Positions 14,224 through 22,836 of a DNA stretch of 36,696 bases are shown piece after piece. Numbering within the stretch: position 1 is the stretch's first letter; every line of letters starts with the position of its first letter. The DNA comes from Candidatus Taylorbacteria bacterium RIFCSPLOWO2_12_FULL_43_20 (lineage in GTDB: Bacteria; Patescibacteriota; Minisyncoccia; Phycocordibacterales; HO2-43-120): contig MHSK01000028.1 of the NCBI GenBank assembly GCA_001821295.1, positions 224 to 36,919 of the forward strand. The letters run 5' to 3'. Position numbers and translations under genes: made by a program. Under the pieces are notes generated by a model. That model had not been told where the DNA came from. It made no database searches and saw only the letters and a list, made by a program, of their open reading frames with translations.

Positions 14224-16305
14224 ATGAAAAAAATCATTGCAGGATTCTTGGGAATCTCAATGACATTGTCCTTAGTGGGAAGCGTTGCTTCTTCAGCTGA
14301 TGCCCAAATGGCAGGCGGAGCAACTTTCACTAGAGACCTTACAATAGGTTCAACAGGAGACGACGTAGTAGCTCTCCAGAGCATACTCGTAGCCGGAGGT
14401 TACCTTACAATTCCAGCCGGAGTTGCTCCTGGATACTTCGGAGGGCTTACAAGAGCGGCTCTTGCCAAATGGCAGGCGGCCATGAACATCAGCCCGGCGG
14501 TGGGATATTTTGGTCCTATCTCCAGAGCGGCTATAGGAGGCACACCAGCTGCTCCGATAGCTACAGTTCCTGGATGCCCCGCGGGAGCATTGTTCAATTA
14601 CTTGACAGGAGCTCCTTGTACAGCAGCGCCAGCGGCGCCTGTAGCGGGATGCCCAGCCGGAGCTATCTACAACTACCTAACAGGTGGATTGTGTAGCGCG
14701 ACCGGTACAGAATCACCTTCACCTTCGCCAAGCACGGGTCTTGAGGGAGGAGCAGGATCAGTTGATAGCTATACGCTTGTATCTGGTCTTAATAACGAGA
14801 AAGTCGGCGAAGGATCCAATGATGTATCAGTTGCGGGTATTGACGTTGAGGTTGATGAAGGGTCAGACATAATGATTACAGCTGTAAAACTTACCTTTAA
14901 TGAAGGTACAGCGGGAAGCGACTTTGACAAGTATGCTGACGATGTGTCAATTTGGGTTAACGGCACCGAGTATGCTAGAGTTGATGGCGATAAATTCAAC
15001 TCTGACAATAACTGGATCAGCACTCTTTCTCTGGATAGCGGCGCTATAATCAAAGCGGGCACTACCGAGGATATTGTTGTGAAAGTTTCGGGCATCTCAA
15101 ACCTTGATTCAAACGATGCGGCTGATACTTGGACTGTAGATTTCTCAAGCGTTAGATTCCAAGACGCTCAAGGGGCTACTATATCCGAGGATCCGGGCAC
15201 AGCCACGCGAACATTCTCATTTGAGACATTTGCGACGGCCGTTAACGCGGAGTTGAAGATTGTGGCTGAAGATAAGGACGTGAATGATCCTCATATCATT
15301 GACATTCATGCTACAGACGACACAGATGATGTTCCGGTATTGTCCTTTACCATGGAGGCAAAGGGCAGTTCTGACCTGAAGATTGAGAAATTGGCCGCTT
15401 CTACCACAGTTACAGGCGCTACAAACGTTGATGCTTTAGTTAAAGAAATCACTCTTTGGATAGAAGGTAAGGAAATCGGTTCCGGCACCGCAATCCAAGA
15501 TGCTGATGGCGCAAGTGTGGGAACAGTGGAGGACTATCTCTTTGACGACATTGACTATACGATAAGCGCGGGAGATAAAGTTGAAGCAGAGATTAGAGTT
15601 TCATTTAATTCTATTGCTGATACTGGTGTAACGGCTGGAGATACTCTTCAAGTTGATATCAATGAAGGACAGACTGACCAGTCTGCGTTCTGGAGTGTTA
15701 AAGATGAAACTGGAGAAAGATTGCTTGACGCTGATATCACCGGTACTGTTACCGGAGGCGCTCATGCCATATACGACATTGGGCTTAACTTGAAGTTCGT
15801 AAGCGCTACAGCCAAGACTGACGGATCCGCAGCCGGTTCCGCGACAGGAGATGACACTGGTATTTACACCATTGTCTTTGACGCAACATCATTCGGAGAC
15901 GATGTCTTCATTGATGCTGACGTATTGGCTACTACAAGCGCGGACACGGTTACCACAGGTGGAGACGGTATACTATGGGCGACTACGACAAACTCAACAG
16001 CTACAGGAGGTGTTGGCTCTACGACAGTATTGACACTTCTCGAAGCTGAAGGGTCGGAAAGTTCATCGAGCACCGCTCCTGACGTAGAGACAGCGGGTTC
16101 ACTGTCGTTTGGTGTTCCGGAAGGAGAGACCAGACGCTTTACTTTGAAGGTTAATATCGGCCCAGCCGGTATTGATCAGCAAACAGGTGTCAGAATAAGA
16201 GGTATTAACTGGGATACTGACAGCGGCGATGCTCACGCCAATCTATACAACTTTAATCTTGGAAATTTCAAAACAGAGACAATATCTCTGCTCCAACAGA
16301 CATAG
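14224..16305 (+). CDS. Large secreted surface protein with peptidoglycan-binding domain
   Basis: 693 residues from MKKIIAGFLG (an in-frame ATG at 14206 is six codons earlier; I choose 14224 because it begins a clean signal peptide: two Lys, hydrophobic core GFLGISMTLSLVGSVAS, cut near SADAQ). A PG-binding unit spans about 38-105 (TFTRDLTIGSTGDDVVALQSILVAGGYL...GYFGGLTRAALAKWQ). Two cysteine motifs follow, GCPAGALFNYLTGAPC and GCPAGAIYNYLTGGLC, then a Ser/Pro linker and about 500 residues of Thr/Asp/Val-rich beta domains. No enzymatic motif. The probable long leader and the strong terminator after it suggest a separately regulated, abundant envelope or S-layer-like protein; this last point is inference. 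Confidence 0.85.
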   Translation: MKKIIAGFLGISMTLSLVGSVASSADAQMAGGATFTRDLTIGSTGDDVVALQSILVAGGYLTIPAGVAPGYFGGLTRAALAKWQAAMNISPAVGYFGPISRAAIGGTPAAPIATVPGCPAGALFNYLTGAPCTAAPAAPVAGCPAGAIYNYLTGGLCSATGTESPSPSPSTGLEGGAGSVDSYTLVSGLNNEKVGEGSNDVSVAGIDVEVDEGSDIMITAVKLTFNEGTAGSDFDKYADDVSIWVNGTEYARVDGDKFNSDNNWISTLSLDSGAIIKAGTTEDIVVKVSGISNLDSNDAADTWTVDFSSVRFQDAQGATISEDPGTATRTFSFETFATAVNAELKIVAEDKDVNDPHIIDIHATDDTDDVPVLSFTMEAKGSSDLKIEKLAASTTVTGATNVDALVKEITLWIEGKEIGSGTAIQDADGASVGTVEDYLFDDIDYTISAGDKVEAEIRVSFNSIADTGVTAGDTLQVDINEGQTDQSAFWSVKDETGERLLDADITGTVTGGAHAIYDIGLNLKFVSATAKTDGSAAGSATGDDTGIYTIVFDATSFGDDVFIDADVLATTSADTVTTGGDGILWATTTNSTATGGVGSTTVLTLLEAEGSESSSSTAPDVETAGSLSFGVPEGETRRFTLKVNIGPAGIDQQTGVRIRGINWDTDSGDAHANLYNFNLGNFKTETISLLQQT

Positions 16306-16346
16306 TTGTTGTGTAAGCTAGACCTAAATGAAGGTTTAAGCTAAGC

Positions 16347-16374
16347 AAAACCCCCGCCGAAAGGCGGGGGTTTT
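16347..16374 (+). terminator. Rho-independent terminator after the surface protein
   Basis: 12-bp stem AAAACCCCCGCC / GGCGGGGGTTTT with a GAAA tetraloop and trailing T run, 41 bases after the stop. Strong and well placed. Confidence 0.95.
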
Positions 16375-16502
16375 GTGTTGGCTGTTTTTGATTATTAGTC
16401 TCTTGTGATACATTTAAGGACATTCACGTCAATTTCTAGCCACACAAAAGTCAGAATGTTTGACTACAAGGAGAGCATATCAATAAATATATAAGAAAAA
16501 TA

Positions 16503-18899
16503 ATGAAAACGAATAAAATCTTAAGATATGTAATACTAGGGGGAGTATTTCTAGTGCCGGTTATTCCACTTATTATCACCAACTCACTTTTTTTCCCTTT
16601 TATTACCGGCAAGAATTTCGCCTTTAGGATAATTGTGGAGATTATCTTCGCGGCGTGGCTTATTTTGGCATTGAGGGACGCAAAGTATATGCCTAAAAGA
16701 TCCTTTATTTTATGGGCACTCCTCGCTTTTTTGGGCATATTAACTCTGGCGGACATATTTGGCGTGGATCCTCAAAGAAGTATTTGGAGCAATTTTGAGA
16801 GAATGGAGGGTTTGATAACTCATGTTCATCTTTTTTTGTATTTCGTAGTAGCCAGTACGATGCTTTTGGGTCGAAAATTATGGGATAGGTTTTTTCATGC
16901 CAATATAGCTGTAAGTTTGTTTGTTACGCTATATTCCATGCTACAACTTGCCGGAGAATTGGTAATAAATCAGGGAGGTGTTAGGGTTGACGGTACTCTT
17001 GGAAATGCCACGTATTTGGCCGTGTATTTACTTTTCAGTATTTTCTTTCTTATATACTTTATTGTTGCGAATCGCGATACTCTGAAAGATCTGCTTATCA
17101 CATACGCGGCCGGTTTTGGCGGTTTTATACTTTTTTATCTAAATCATATAAAAGGGGATGATGTTTCAGCAGGCAAAGTGGGTATAATTTTGTCAGTTTT
17201 GTCTCTGCTGGGGATAATAGGAATCGTCTATTTCCTATCAAAACGGCAAAAATCAATACACAGCTCCATTTGGAGAATTGTCCTGTACGGCGCTCTCCTT
17301 ATAGCGGAGATGTACGTTCTTTTTTTCACAGCTACTCGAGGTGTCATATTAGGCCTTGCGGCAGGTGTGAGCATAATCGCGATTGCTCTATTGCTATTTG
17401 AAAAACAAAATAAATTTCTTAGAAGATCCAGCGCCGTGTTTTTGATATTGGTGGTGGTAACTGCCGCTTTATTCATTGGTTTTAAGGATGAGAAAATTGT
17501 GAGAAAAAATCCGGTATTGTCTCGCTTTAGCTCTCTTTTTGACTCGGATATCAAAACTTTTTTCTCTGAAGGGGAGGGGAAGTCAAGATATTTGAATGGG
17601 AAAACATCCCTAGAGGCATTCAAAGAAAGGCCTATATTGGGTTGGGGACAAAATAATTTCAACTACGCTTTCTATAAATATTACCAGCCCGGAATGTTCG
17701 GTCAGGAGCCGTGGTTTGATAGGGCGCACGTCGTTGTTTTTGACTGGCTTGTCGCGGCCGGCATTCTAGGATTACTCGGCTATTTGGCAATATTAGTGTC
17801 TGCATTTTACTATTTATTGAGGAGAGGCACGCACGCTGTCATAGAATTGCCGGAACGAATAATTTTTTCCGCGCTTCTTATCGGATATTTCATACAGAAC
17901 CTTACAGTCTTTGACAATATTGTCAGCTATATGCTTTTTTTCACACTATTGGCATTTATTCATTCTAATTACAGTGTACCCATAGAAAGTAAAAAAGCGA
18001 AAAAAATTGAGAATGTAGCATCGAAGCTCACGCCTTTTACGGTACCCGTTGTGGTGTCGGCGCTTTTATTGTCACTTTATTTTACGAGTATTAAAGGACT
18101 TATGGCCGCGGAAACATTAATAGATGCCATGTCTCCTCAAAAAGGGGGTGTAAGTAAAAACCTTGATTATTTCAAACAGGCGCTCTCATATAATACTTTT
18201 GGCGACAGGGAAATTAGGGATAGTCTGGCGGAAACGACGGGGCTTATTTTGGCTTCCAGTATTGATCCAAATTTAAAAAATTCATTTGCCAGACTGGCCG
18301 AAGAAGAATTGGAAAAGCAAATTGGGGAAACACCCGAGGACGTGAGATCTTATTTCATCGCGGGATTGTTTCATGCCAAGGAAAAACAATATGATACGGC
18401 CATTCAGTATTTGGAAGAAGCCCACTCCCTCTCACCTCAAAAGCAAAACATATTGGTGGAGTTGAGTGTTGCTTATATTAGCGCCGGAGAATATGAAAAA
18501 GCTTTGTCATCCGCGAAACAAGCGTATGAGCTTGGACAAAATTTCAACCAGCTGAAAGCAATATATGCCATAGCTTTAATTTATAATGGCAATGATAAAA
18601 TGGCAGAAAGTGTCATGGGAGAAGAGCTTTATCAAAAGTATCTGGTAACAGACCGGCGTTTTTTGCCCGCGTTCGCGGTGACCGGGCAGTACGATAAAGT
18701 TATTGAGCTTTGGAAAAAATGGATAAAGGGGGATCCCAATAACGCTCAGTATAGGGTTTCTTTAGCGGCAGCATATCTTAAGATAAATGACCGAGCGAGC
18801 GCTGTCAGAGAAATTGAAAAAGCCATAGAGATCGACTCCAAATTTAAGAAACAAGGCGAGGAACTGATCAAGAAGATAAGAGAAGGACAGAGCTTTTAG
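16503..18899 (+). CDS. O-antigen ligase-like membrane protein with C-terminal TPRs
   Basis: 798 residues. About a dozen membrane helices from residue 9 to about 530. A Wzy_C/O-antigen ligase signature is visible: the long loop with GKTSLEAFKERPILGWGQNNFNYAFYKYY and the following H of DRAHVVVFDWLVAAGILGLLGYL match the family pattern F...P..G.G...f...y, then aHN..l.....G..G. The C-terminal 200 residues are TPRs (EDVRSYFIAGLFHAKEKQYDTAIQYLEEAHSLSPQKQNILVELSVAYISAGEYEKALSSAKQAYELG...). Such proteins join or transfer polysaccharides, or glycosylate surface proteins. The gene follows the terminator of the large surface protein; a link with surface glycosylation is inference from context. Confidence 0.85.
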   Translation: MKTNKILRYVILGGVFLVPVIPLIITNSLFFPFITGKNFAFRIIVEIIFAAWLILALRDAKYMPKRSFILWALLAFLGILTLADIFGVDPQRSIWSNFERMEGLITHVHLFLYFVVASTMLLGRKLWDRFFHANIAVSLFVTLYSMLQLAGELVINQGGVRVDGTLGNATYLAVYLLFSIFFLIYFIVANRDTLKDLLITYAAGFGGFILFYLNHIKGDDVSAGKVGIILSVLSLLGIIGIVYFLSKRQKSIHSSIWRIVLYGALLIAEMYVLFFTATRGVILGLAAGVSIIAIALLLFEKQNKFLRRSSAVFLILVVVTAALFIGFKDEKIVRKNPVLSRFSSLFDSDIKTFFSEGEGKSRYLNGKTSLEAFKERPILGWGQNNFNYAFYKYYQPGMFGQEPWFDRAHVVVFDWLVAAGILGLLGYLAILVSAFYYLLRRGTHAVIELPERIIFSALLIGYFIQNLTVFDNIVSYMLFFTLLAFIHSNYSVPIESKKAKKIENVASKLTPFTVPVVVSALLLSLYFTSIKGLMAAETLIDAMSPQKGGVSKNLDYFKQALSYNTFGDREIRDSLAETTGLILASSIDPNLKNSFARLAEEELEKQIGETPEDVRSYFIAGLFHAKEKQYDTAIQYLEEAHSLSPQKQNILVELSVAYISAGEYEKALSSAKQAYELGQNFNQLKAIYAIALIYNGNDKMAESVMGEELYQKYLVTDRRFLPAFAVTGQYDKVIELWKKWIKGDPNNAQYRVSLAAAYLKINDRASAVREIEKAIEIDSKFKKQGEELIKKIREGQSF

Positions 18900-19078
18900 G
18901 TTGCGCATTTTTTATAGTAGATACCGCTTAATGAAAAGTGCACATATGAAAAGCACCAAGCACCAAATAACAAATTCCAAAAAAATAATGATACACGAAT
19001 GGGAAACGTCTTGCGGTGCCGCTCTTAAAATTTACATTTCGGCTAGCCATTAGAGCAAGATTTCACAAAGCCGAGTGG
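18900..19078. repeat. Repeats after the O-antigen ligase gene
   Basis: TAGTAGATACCGCTTAATGA AAAGTGCACATATGAAAA (18915-18948) matches 5813-5845; AAGCACCAAGCACCAAATAA (18950-18970) is of the GCACGAA family; GCGGTGCCGCTCTTAAAATT (19013-19032) matches 5049-5068. Confidence 0.65.
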
Positions 19079-19157
19079 CGTCATTCCCGCGTAGGCGGGA
19101 ATCCAGGCTGGGCAGTGATCCTTTATCTTCTGGATCCCCGCATTCGCGAGGGTGACA
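19079..19157. repeat. Paired TCATTCCCGCG inverted-repeat element
   Basis: TCATTCCCGCGTAGGCGGGA at 19081 and a diverged inverted partner TGGATCCCCGCATTCGCGAG at 19131, separated by about 30 bases. Followed by GTTACTCG...GTGAGCAG (19185-19206), a flank also seen at 31354 and 31476. Confidence 0.8.
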
Positions 19158-19256
19158 GAGGAGATAAGGACGAAGTATTAAGCCGTTACTCGATTTTGTG
19201 AGCAGATACCCATTAGATCGTGGATGGGCTCTAAGAAAGATGGTACAATATTGATC

Positions 19257-19412
19257 ATGTCAGGATATTTTGATAAGACTTTTTTTAAATTCGCGTTGGG
19301 TTTCGTGACTATTATTGCCGTGAGTATTTTCTTGTTTATCGCTGTCAGTTATATAGAAAATGGAAGGGCGGAAAACCACTCGGCACAAACAATTAGTCAT
19401 GATGGGTTGTAG
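19257..19412 (+). CDS. Small single-pass membrane protein, unknown function
   Basis: 51 residues from MSGYFDKTFFKFALGFVTII to the TAG at 19410. One strong membrane helix at about residues 13-34 (ALGFVTIIAVSIFLFIAVSYI) with a short polar tail (ENGRAENHSAQTISHDGL). I choose 19257 because the preceding 11 codons overlap a repeat (GTGGATGGGCTCT, 19220-19232) and a TACAAT -10 (19243-19248) 8 bases before the ATG, which would make an almost leaderless mRNA. No family recognised. Confidence 0.5.
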   Translation: MSGYFDKTFFKFALGFVTIIAVSIFLFIAVSYIENGRAENHSAQTISHDGL

Positions 19413-19638
19413 CAATCGCGTCTGCTTTTGTAAATGCGATCGCGGCAACCACGATGCCGCTCATGAGAATATCCTATCCTCTATCTTTTGAAATAAATCG
19501 GACGCTGATTGATGAGTTATCCACGCATATCCCCTCACGGGGTAACTAGATCATTCATGGCTTTGAATATGGGTCAATAATTGCAATTACCCCATCAAGG
19601 GATACACGTGGAGTTATCCACAGTTTTCAAGTTATTCC
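19413..19638. promoter_or_regulatory. Large inverted repeat flanked by DnaA-box-like sites
   Basis: DnaA-box-like TTATCCACG (19517-19525) and TTATCCACA (19614-19622) flank a pair of arms: TCCACGCATATCCCC...GGGGTAA (about 19520-19545) and the inverse of TCCACGTGTATCCC...GGGGTAA (about 19586-19612). The centre (about 41 bases) is AT-rich. No gene seen in 19413-19737. The region could be a complex operator for the gene at 19738 or an origin-like element; dnaA itself is not in the window. Confidence 0.45.
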
Positions 19639-19667
19639 ATGTCAAATGATTTAATTAGTTGTATAAT
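19639..19667 (+). promoter_or_regulatory. Promoter for the secreted repeat protein
   Basis: -35-like ATGTCA (19639-19644), 17-base spacer, -10 TATAAT (19662-19667); the DnaA-box word GTTATCCACAGTTTT lies 17 bases upstream, the same arrangement as at 13564. Confidence 0.6.
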
Positions 19668-19737
19668 TATTATTGTTCTATGTCGTCGAAAGACATAACT
19701 ATTATTAAAAGATATATATTAAAATAAGAAATAAAAA

Positions 19738-20367
19738 ATGAAAAAAACTTTTTTTTCAATAATGTTATCAGTTGGTGTGGCTGTGTTGTTTATTGCCGTG
19801 TCGGTCGGCGCGGTGACAACCATCAGCACTAATATAAGCACTGGGGGCACTTTGAGTGTTACTGGGGCTAGCACGCTTACTGGGTTGGCCACTTTAGGTC
19901 ACGCGTCCACGTCGGCTATCTCTACTACCGGCACGTTGATGATTAATGGCTACGCTACAACCACCAACACCACAGGGGCTTTCGCGAGTGAGGGTGCGTT
20001 AACGGTGGGAGGGAATTCTACGCTTGCGTCGGTGGATATTGGAGGGGCTTATTCCAGTGGTGGAAGTGGCGCGACGATTTCAGCCGCGGGAGCGCTCTCA
20101 ATCAACGGCGATTTGGCCGTTAATGGATATGCGACTACAACTGCGACTACAGGCACTTTTGGCACTGAAGGGAAAGTCGGAGCAGGCACCTCCACTCCGG
20201 CGACTGAATTGGCGGCTTCCGGCGCGGCCACAACTACGTTATATCTTCATTCAACAGGGACAAAAGTGGGGGGGTGCATACAAATAGAGGGCGCGAATGA
20301 CACAGTATTCCGCGCCTATGCCACTACTTCCGGTCCTCTAGTGATTGAGGCGGGCACCTGCAAATAA
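19738..20367 (+). CDS. Secreted low-complexity Thr/Ala/Gly-rich repeat protein
   Basis: 209 residues. Signal peptide MKKTFFSIMLSVGVAVLFIAVSVGAV. The mature part consists of short degenerate repeats with T-L-x-V-x-G-x-S/A-T-L (ISTNISTGGTLSVTGASTLTG, GALTVGGNSTLASVDIGGAY, GALSINGDLAVNGYATTT), as in beta-solenoid or trimeric fibre shafts. A terminal segment, GTKVGGCIQIEGANDTVFRAYATTSGPLVIEAGTCK, has two cysteines that could close a small cap. Only low charge and no catalytic residues. Similar proteins are frequent at the surface of Parcubacteria; function, perhaps adhesion, is inference. Confidence 0.8.
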   Translation: MKKTFFSIMLSVGVAVLFIAVSVGAVTTISTNISTGGTLSVTGASTLTGLATLGHASTSAISTTGTLMINGYATTTNTTGAFASEGALTVGGNSTLASVDIGGAYSSGGSGATISAAGALSINGDLAVNGYATTTATTGTFGTEGKVGAGTSTPATELAASGAATTTLYLHSTGTKVGGCIQIEGANDTVFRAYATTSGPLVIEAGTCK

Positions 20368-20480
20368 AAATTGAAAAGAGAAATTAGCTCGCTATCTTTC
20401 ACGAAGCAATGGCTAATTGCAATAAAACTGGTCGTCTAATTTCTCGAGGTAATTAAATTACTTTCTAAATTATAAAAATC

Positions 20481-21668
20481 ATGAAATTATTAATCTCTAT
20501 TTTGGCGCTTCTTATCTCTGTGCCAGCTCCTGTGGCTTTCGCGGTCTATAATGATGTAACTTTAACCACCGATACGGTTATAACAGTTGGTAGCGTTAGC
20601 TTAAACGTCATAAGTTCAAGCGCCACTCTTGAGTCAATAGTTGTGGGCGCCACAAGCTTCACGGCTACATTAGCCCCTGATTCTTCGCTTATTGTCCAAA
20701 CTACAGGCAGGAATGATTTTGAGACAGCTACCGGCTTAGGCACAAGTATTGTTATATCAGAATCATGCACTTCAAGCGTGTCCCAGCTAGAATTATCTCT
20801 TGCTTCTGGAAATTCTGCGGAGGTAATTGTCACTCCACTTTCCACTGTCTGTACTACTTCCGGAGGAGGTGGCGGAGGAGGAGGTGGCGGGGGCGGTTCC
20901 AGTTCAGACGATGATGACGAAGAAAGTCCATCACCATCACCAAGCGCTAGCGTGTCTCCTTCGCCAGCGGTAGGTCTGGCTGTGCCGATTGCCGGTGTGT
21001 GCGCAGCGGGGCAGTTGTTTGACATTATGACAGGCGCGCCTTGTACAAGCGTCACTGAAATTCCTAGCTCTGTCATATCTTCAAACGCGGTATTTGATTC
21101 AAATTTATCTTTTGGAAACCAAAATGATGACGTAAAAAGACTGCAAGAGCTTTTTGCCACTGATCCGGAAATATATCCGGAAGGTCTAACCACGGGATAT
21201 TACGGCAATTTGACGGTACAGGCGGTAAAAAGATTCCAGGCAAAACACGGCTTGCCGCAAGTTGGAGTGGTCGGGCCTATGACCAGGGAGAAGCTTGTCG
21301 AGGTGTATGGGGGCGCAAGCGTTGTTCCCTCGCCTTCTTCAGGCGAAGTATCAGCTGGTTTGACGACACCTTCTCTATCAATGCCCGTTGTAGGATTATC
21401 GGGTGTCTTTGCGATTGATCTGTCAAAAGGCGATGTGCATGAAGATGTGGTACGCCTCCAGCAATTGCTAAATTCAGATCCGGACACTAGAATTGCCGAA
21501 ACCGGCATGGGGTCGGCGGGAAGTGAAACCAATTACTTTGGAACCTTGACCTTAAACGCAGTCCAGAAATTCCAAGTCAAGCATGGCGTTGCTTCCGAAG
21601 GCAATCCGGGATACGGAAGAGTAGGGCCTATGACTAGGACAAAACTGGCTGAAGTTTTCGGAGAATAA
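20481..21668 (+). CDS. Secreted protein with two peptidoglycan-binding domains
   Basis: 395 residues. Signal peptide MKLLISILALLISVPAPVAFAVY. An N-terminal beta domain (about 25-125) is followed by a run of 12 Gly, an acidic stretch (SSSDDDDEE) and SPSPSPS linker. A cysteine motif CAAGQLFDIMTGAPC matches those of the protein at 14224. Two PG-binding units follow: about 205-275 (LSFGNQNDDVKRLQELFATDPEIYPEGLTTGYYGNLTVQAVKRFQAKHGLPQVGVVGPMTREKL) and about 310-393 (LSKGDVHEDVVRLQQLLNSDPDTRI...GSETNYFGTLTLNAVQKFQVKHG...GRVGPMTRTKL). Probably cell-wall-attached. The Gly run is encoded by GGA/GGT/GGC repeats and could vary in length. Confidence 0.88.
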   Translation: MKLLISILALLISVPAPVAFAVYNDVTLTTDTVITVGSVSLNVISSSATLESIVVGATSFTATLAPDSSLIVQTTGRNDFETATGLGTSIVISESCTSSVSQLELSLASGNSAEVIVTPLSTVCTTSGGGGGGGGGGGGSSSDDDDEESPSPSPSASVSPSPAVGLAVPIAGVCAAGQLFDIMTGAPCTSVTEIPSSVISSNAVFDSNLSFGNQNDDVKRLQELFATDPEIYPEGLTTGYYGNLTVQAVKRFQAKHGLPQVGVVGPMTREKLVEVYGGASVVPSPSSGEVSAGLTTPSLSMPVVGLSGVFAIDLSKGDVHEDVVRLQQLLNSDPDTRIAETGMGSAGSETNYFGTLTLNAVQKFQVKHGVASEGNPGYGRVGPMTRTKLAEVFGE

Positions 21669-21687
21669 CTGATACAGACATGGGTGG

Positions 21688-21717
21688 AAGACGCGGACGC
21701 GAAGCGTCCGCGTCTTT
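21688..21717 (+). terminator. Terminator after the two-PG-domain protein
   Basis: Stem AAGACGCGGACGC / GCGTCCGCGTCTT with GAA loop and TTTT, 20 bases after the stop codon. Confidence 0.9.
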
Positions 21718-22029
21718 TGCATCACCGGCATTTCATTGACAAAGCTCTAAAAATAAATATTCTATACAATATAAGGCCAAAGACAGCAGACAGCATTGCT
21801 TCGCAAAATTTCTAAAACCTGATACATAATTTCTAGTAAAATCCAAAATCTTAAGGGAAATTAAGACATTGGAAATTCATTAGAAATTAGCAATTAGAAA
21901 TTGGAAATTCCATGCCAGGCATGGCGTAGGTTCTGCCGAGGTTTAACTCACTTTTTGTGGTTTAAATTTCTATTGAGCCGTAGAGGTCGGTTTTTATTAA
22001 AAAATAAGGAGCAAGGCGACTATATTTTT
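21718..22029. other. AT-rich spacer before the L10 leader
   Basis: TTGACA (21737-21742) with TATACAAT (21762-21769) looks like a promoter for the rplJL unit (20-base gap, or TACAAT at 21764 with a 21-base gap, so suboptimal). AAATTAGCAATTAGAAATTGG AAATTCCATG tandem words at 21885-21913. No gene seen. Confidence 0.45.
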
Positions 22030-22140
22030 CATAACCCTGTGTAATAAGCGGCGAATGATTGTTCTCAAGATAAACTTTTGTGCCGCTAAATTGTTAATCT
22101 GAGTAATTGCAGTCTAATCGGTATTACACGGGGTGATGAT
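22030..22140 (+). promoter_or_regulatory. Ribosomal protein L10 leader (autoregulatory)
   Basis: ACCCTGTGTAATA (22034-22046) pairs with TATTACACGGGGT (22122-22134) in a 13-bp helix with one G-U pair, enclosing AGCGGC/GCCGCT (22047-22052 with 22082-22087) and further loops. The layout and position directly upstream of rplJ match the L10 leader family, in which the L10-L12 complex binds its own mRNA. Confidence 0.75.
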
Positions 22141-22148
22141 TTTTGTAG

Positions 22149-22166
22149 TCTCCGCCAGCTGGCGGA
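22149..22166. repeat. Palindrome CTCCGCCAGCTGGCGGAT in the rplJ leader
   Basis: Identical core to the palindrome inside the first gene (539-556). It sits 16 bases before the rplJ ATG, where a Shine-Dalgarno site would be expected; none is visible. Confidence 0.7.
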
Positions 22167-22182
22167 TCCTTAAAAATCAATC

Positions 22183-22668
22183 ATGCCTATATCAAAAGAT
22201 AAAAAGAAGGAAATCTGTGACAAAGTGACGAGGATTGCCAAAGAAAACAGCAGTCTTGTTTTTGTGAATTTTCACAAAATTAACGTCGCTGATGTGACCG
22301 CGGCAAGGCGAGCACTGCGAGAAAAAAATGTCGGGTATTATGTTGCCAAAAAAACTCTGATAAAAAAATCCTTGGTGGACGCGGAGATCCAGGGTGAAAT
22401 GCCGGAGTTGAAGGGCGAGGTGGGAATTGCTTACAGCAGCGAGCCTACCGCGGCCGCCAGAGAAGTGTTTGCCTTTTCAAAAAAATTGGACGACCAATTT
22501 AAATTGATCGGCGGCATATTTGAGGGTAAGTTCAAAAACGGCGATGAGATGAACGAAATTGCGCTTATACCATCTTTGGAAGTTTTGCGCGGTAAGTTTC
22601 TCAATCTTATAAATTCGCCCAGACAGCGATTCGCTATGTTGCTCAGCGAAAAAGCTAAGAAAGCATAA
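22183..22668 (+). CDS. rplJ: 50S ribosomal protein L10
   Basis: 161 residues. Family pattern: K.....I..i.k...S.vfvnfhki.v.d....RR.LRe....Y.VaKKTLikk.l..a; here VFVNFHKINVADVTAARRALREKNVGYYVAKKTLIKKSLVDAE, followed by LKGEVGIAYSSEPTAAAREVFAFSKKLDDQFKLIGGIFEGKF and a C-terminal helix (LEVLRGKFLNLINSPRQRFAMLLSEKAKK) that holds L7/L12 dimers. L10 anchors the stalk to 23S helix 42-44. Upstream leader and downstream rplL complete the usual pair. Confidence 0.96.
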   Translation: MPISKDKKKEICDKVTRIAKENSSLVFVNFHKINVADVTAARRALREKNVGYYVAKKTLIKKSLVDAEIQGEMPELKGEVGIAYSSEPTAAAREVFAFSKKLDDQFKLIGGIFEGKFKNGDEMNEIALIPSLEVLRGKFLNLINSPRQRFAMLLSEKAKKA

Positions 22669-22836
22669 ATTATAAATAAGCACGAAGCACCAAATAAAAT
22701 TCGAAGCACGAAATACGAAGCATGAAAAAATAAAAAAAATTTAAAAACGGAAAAGTAAAAATTATGTTTTGAATTTTATATTTTGTATTTTTTCGGATTT
22801 CGGATTTATTTGAGATTTAGAATTTAATCAAACATT
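22669..22836. repeat. GCACGAA-family repeat between rplJ and rplL
   Basis: AAGCACGAAGCACCAAATAA, AAGCACGAAATACGAAGCAT (22678-22727) with an inverted arm TTTCGGATTTCGGATTTATT (22790-22810) forming a long weak hairpin. The same family is inserted in the 23S gene. Confidence 0.75.

Noticed and set aside
19413-19737. Chromosomal origin of replication
   Set aside because: Only two good DnaA boxes and no dnaA, dnaN or skew evidence; kept as a weak regulatory or origin-like candidate only.
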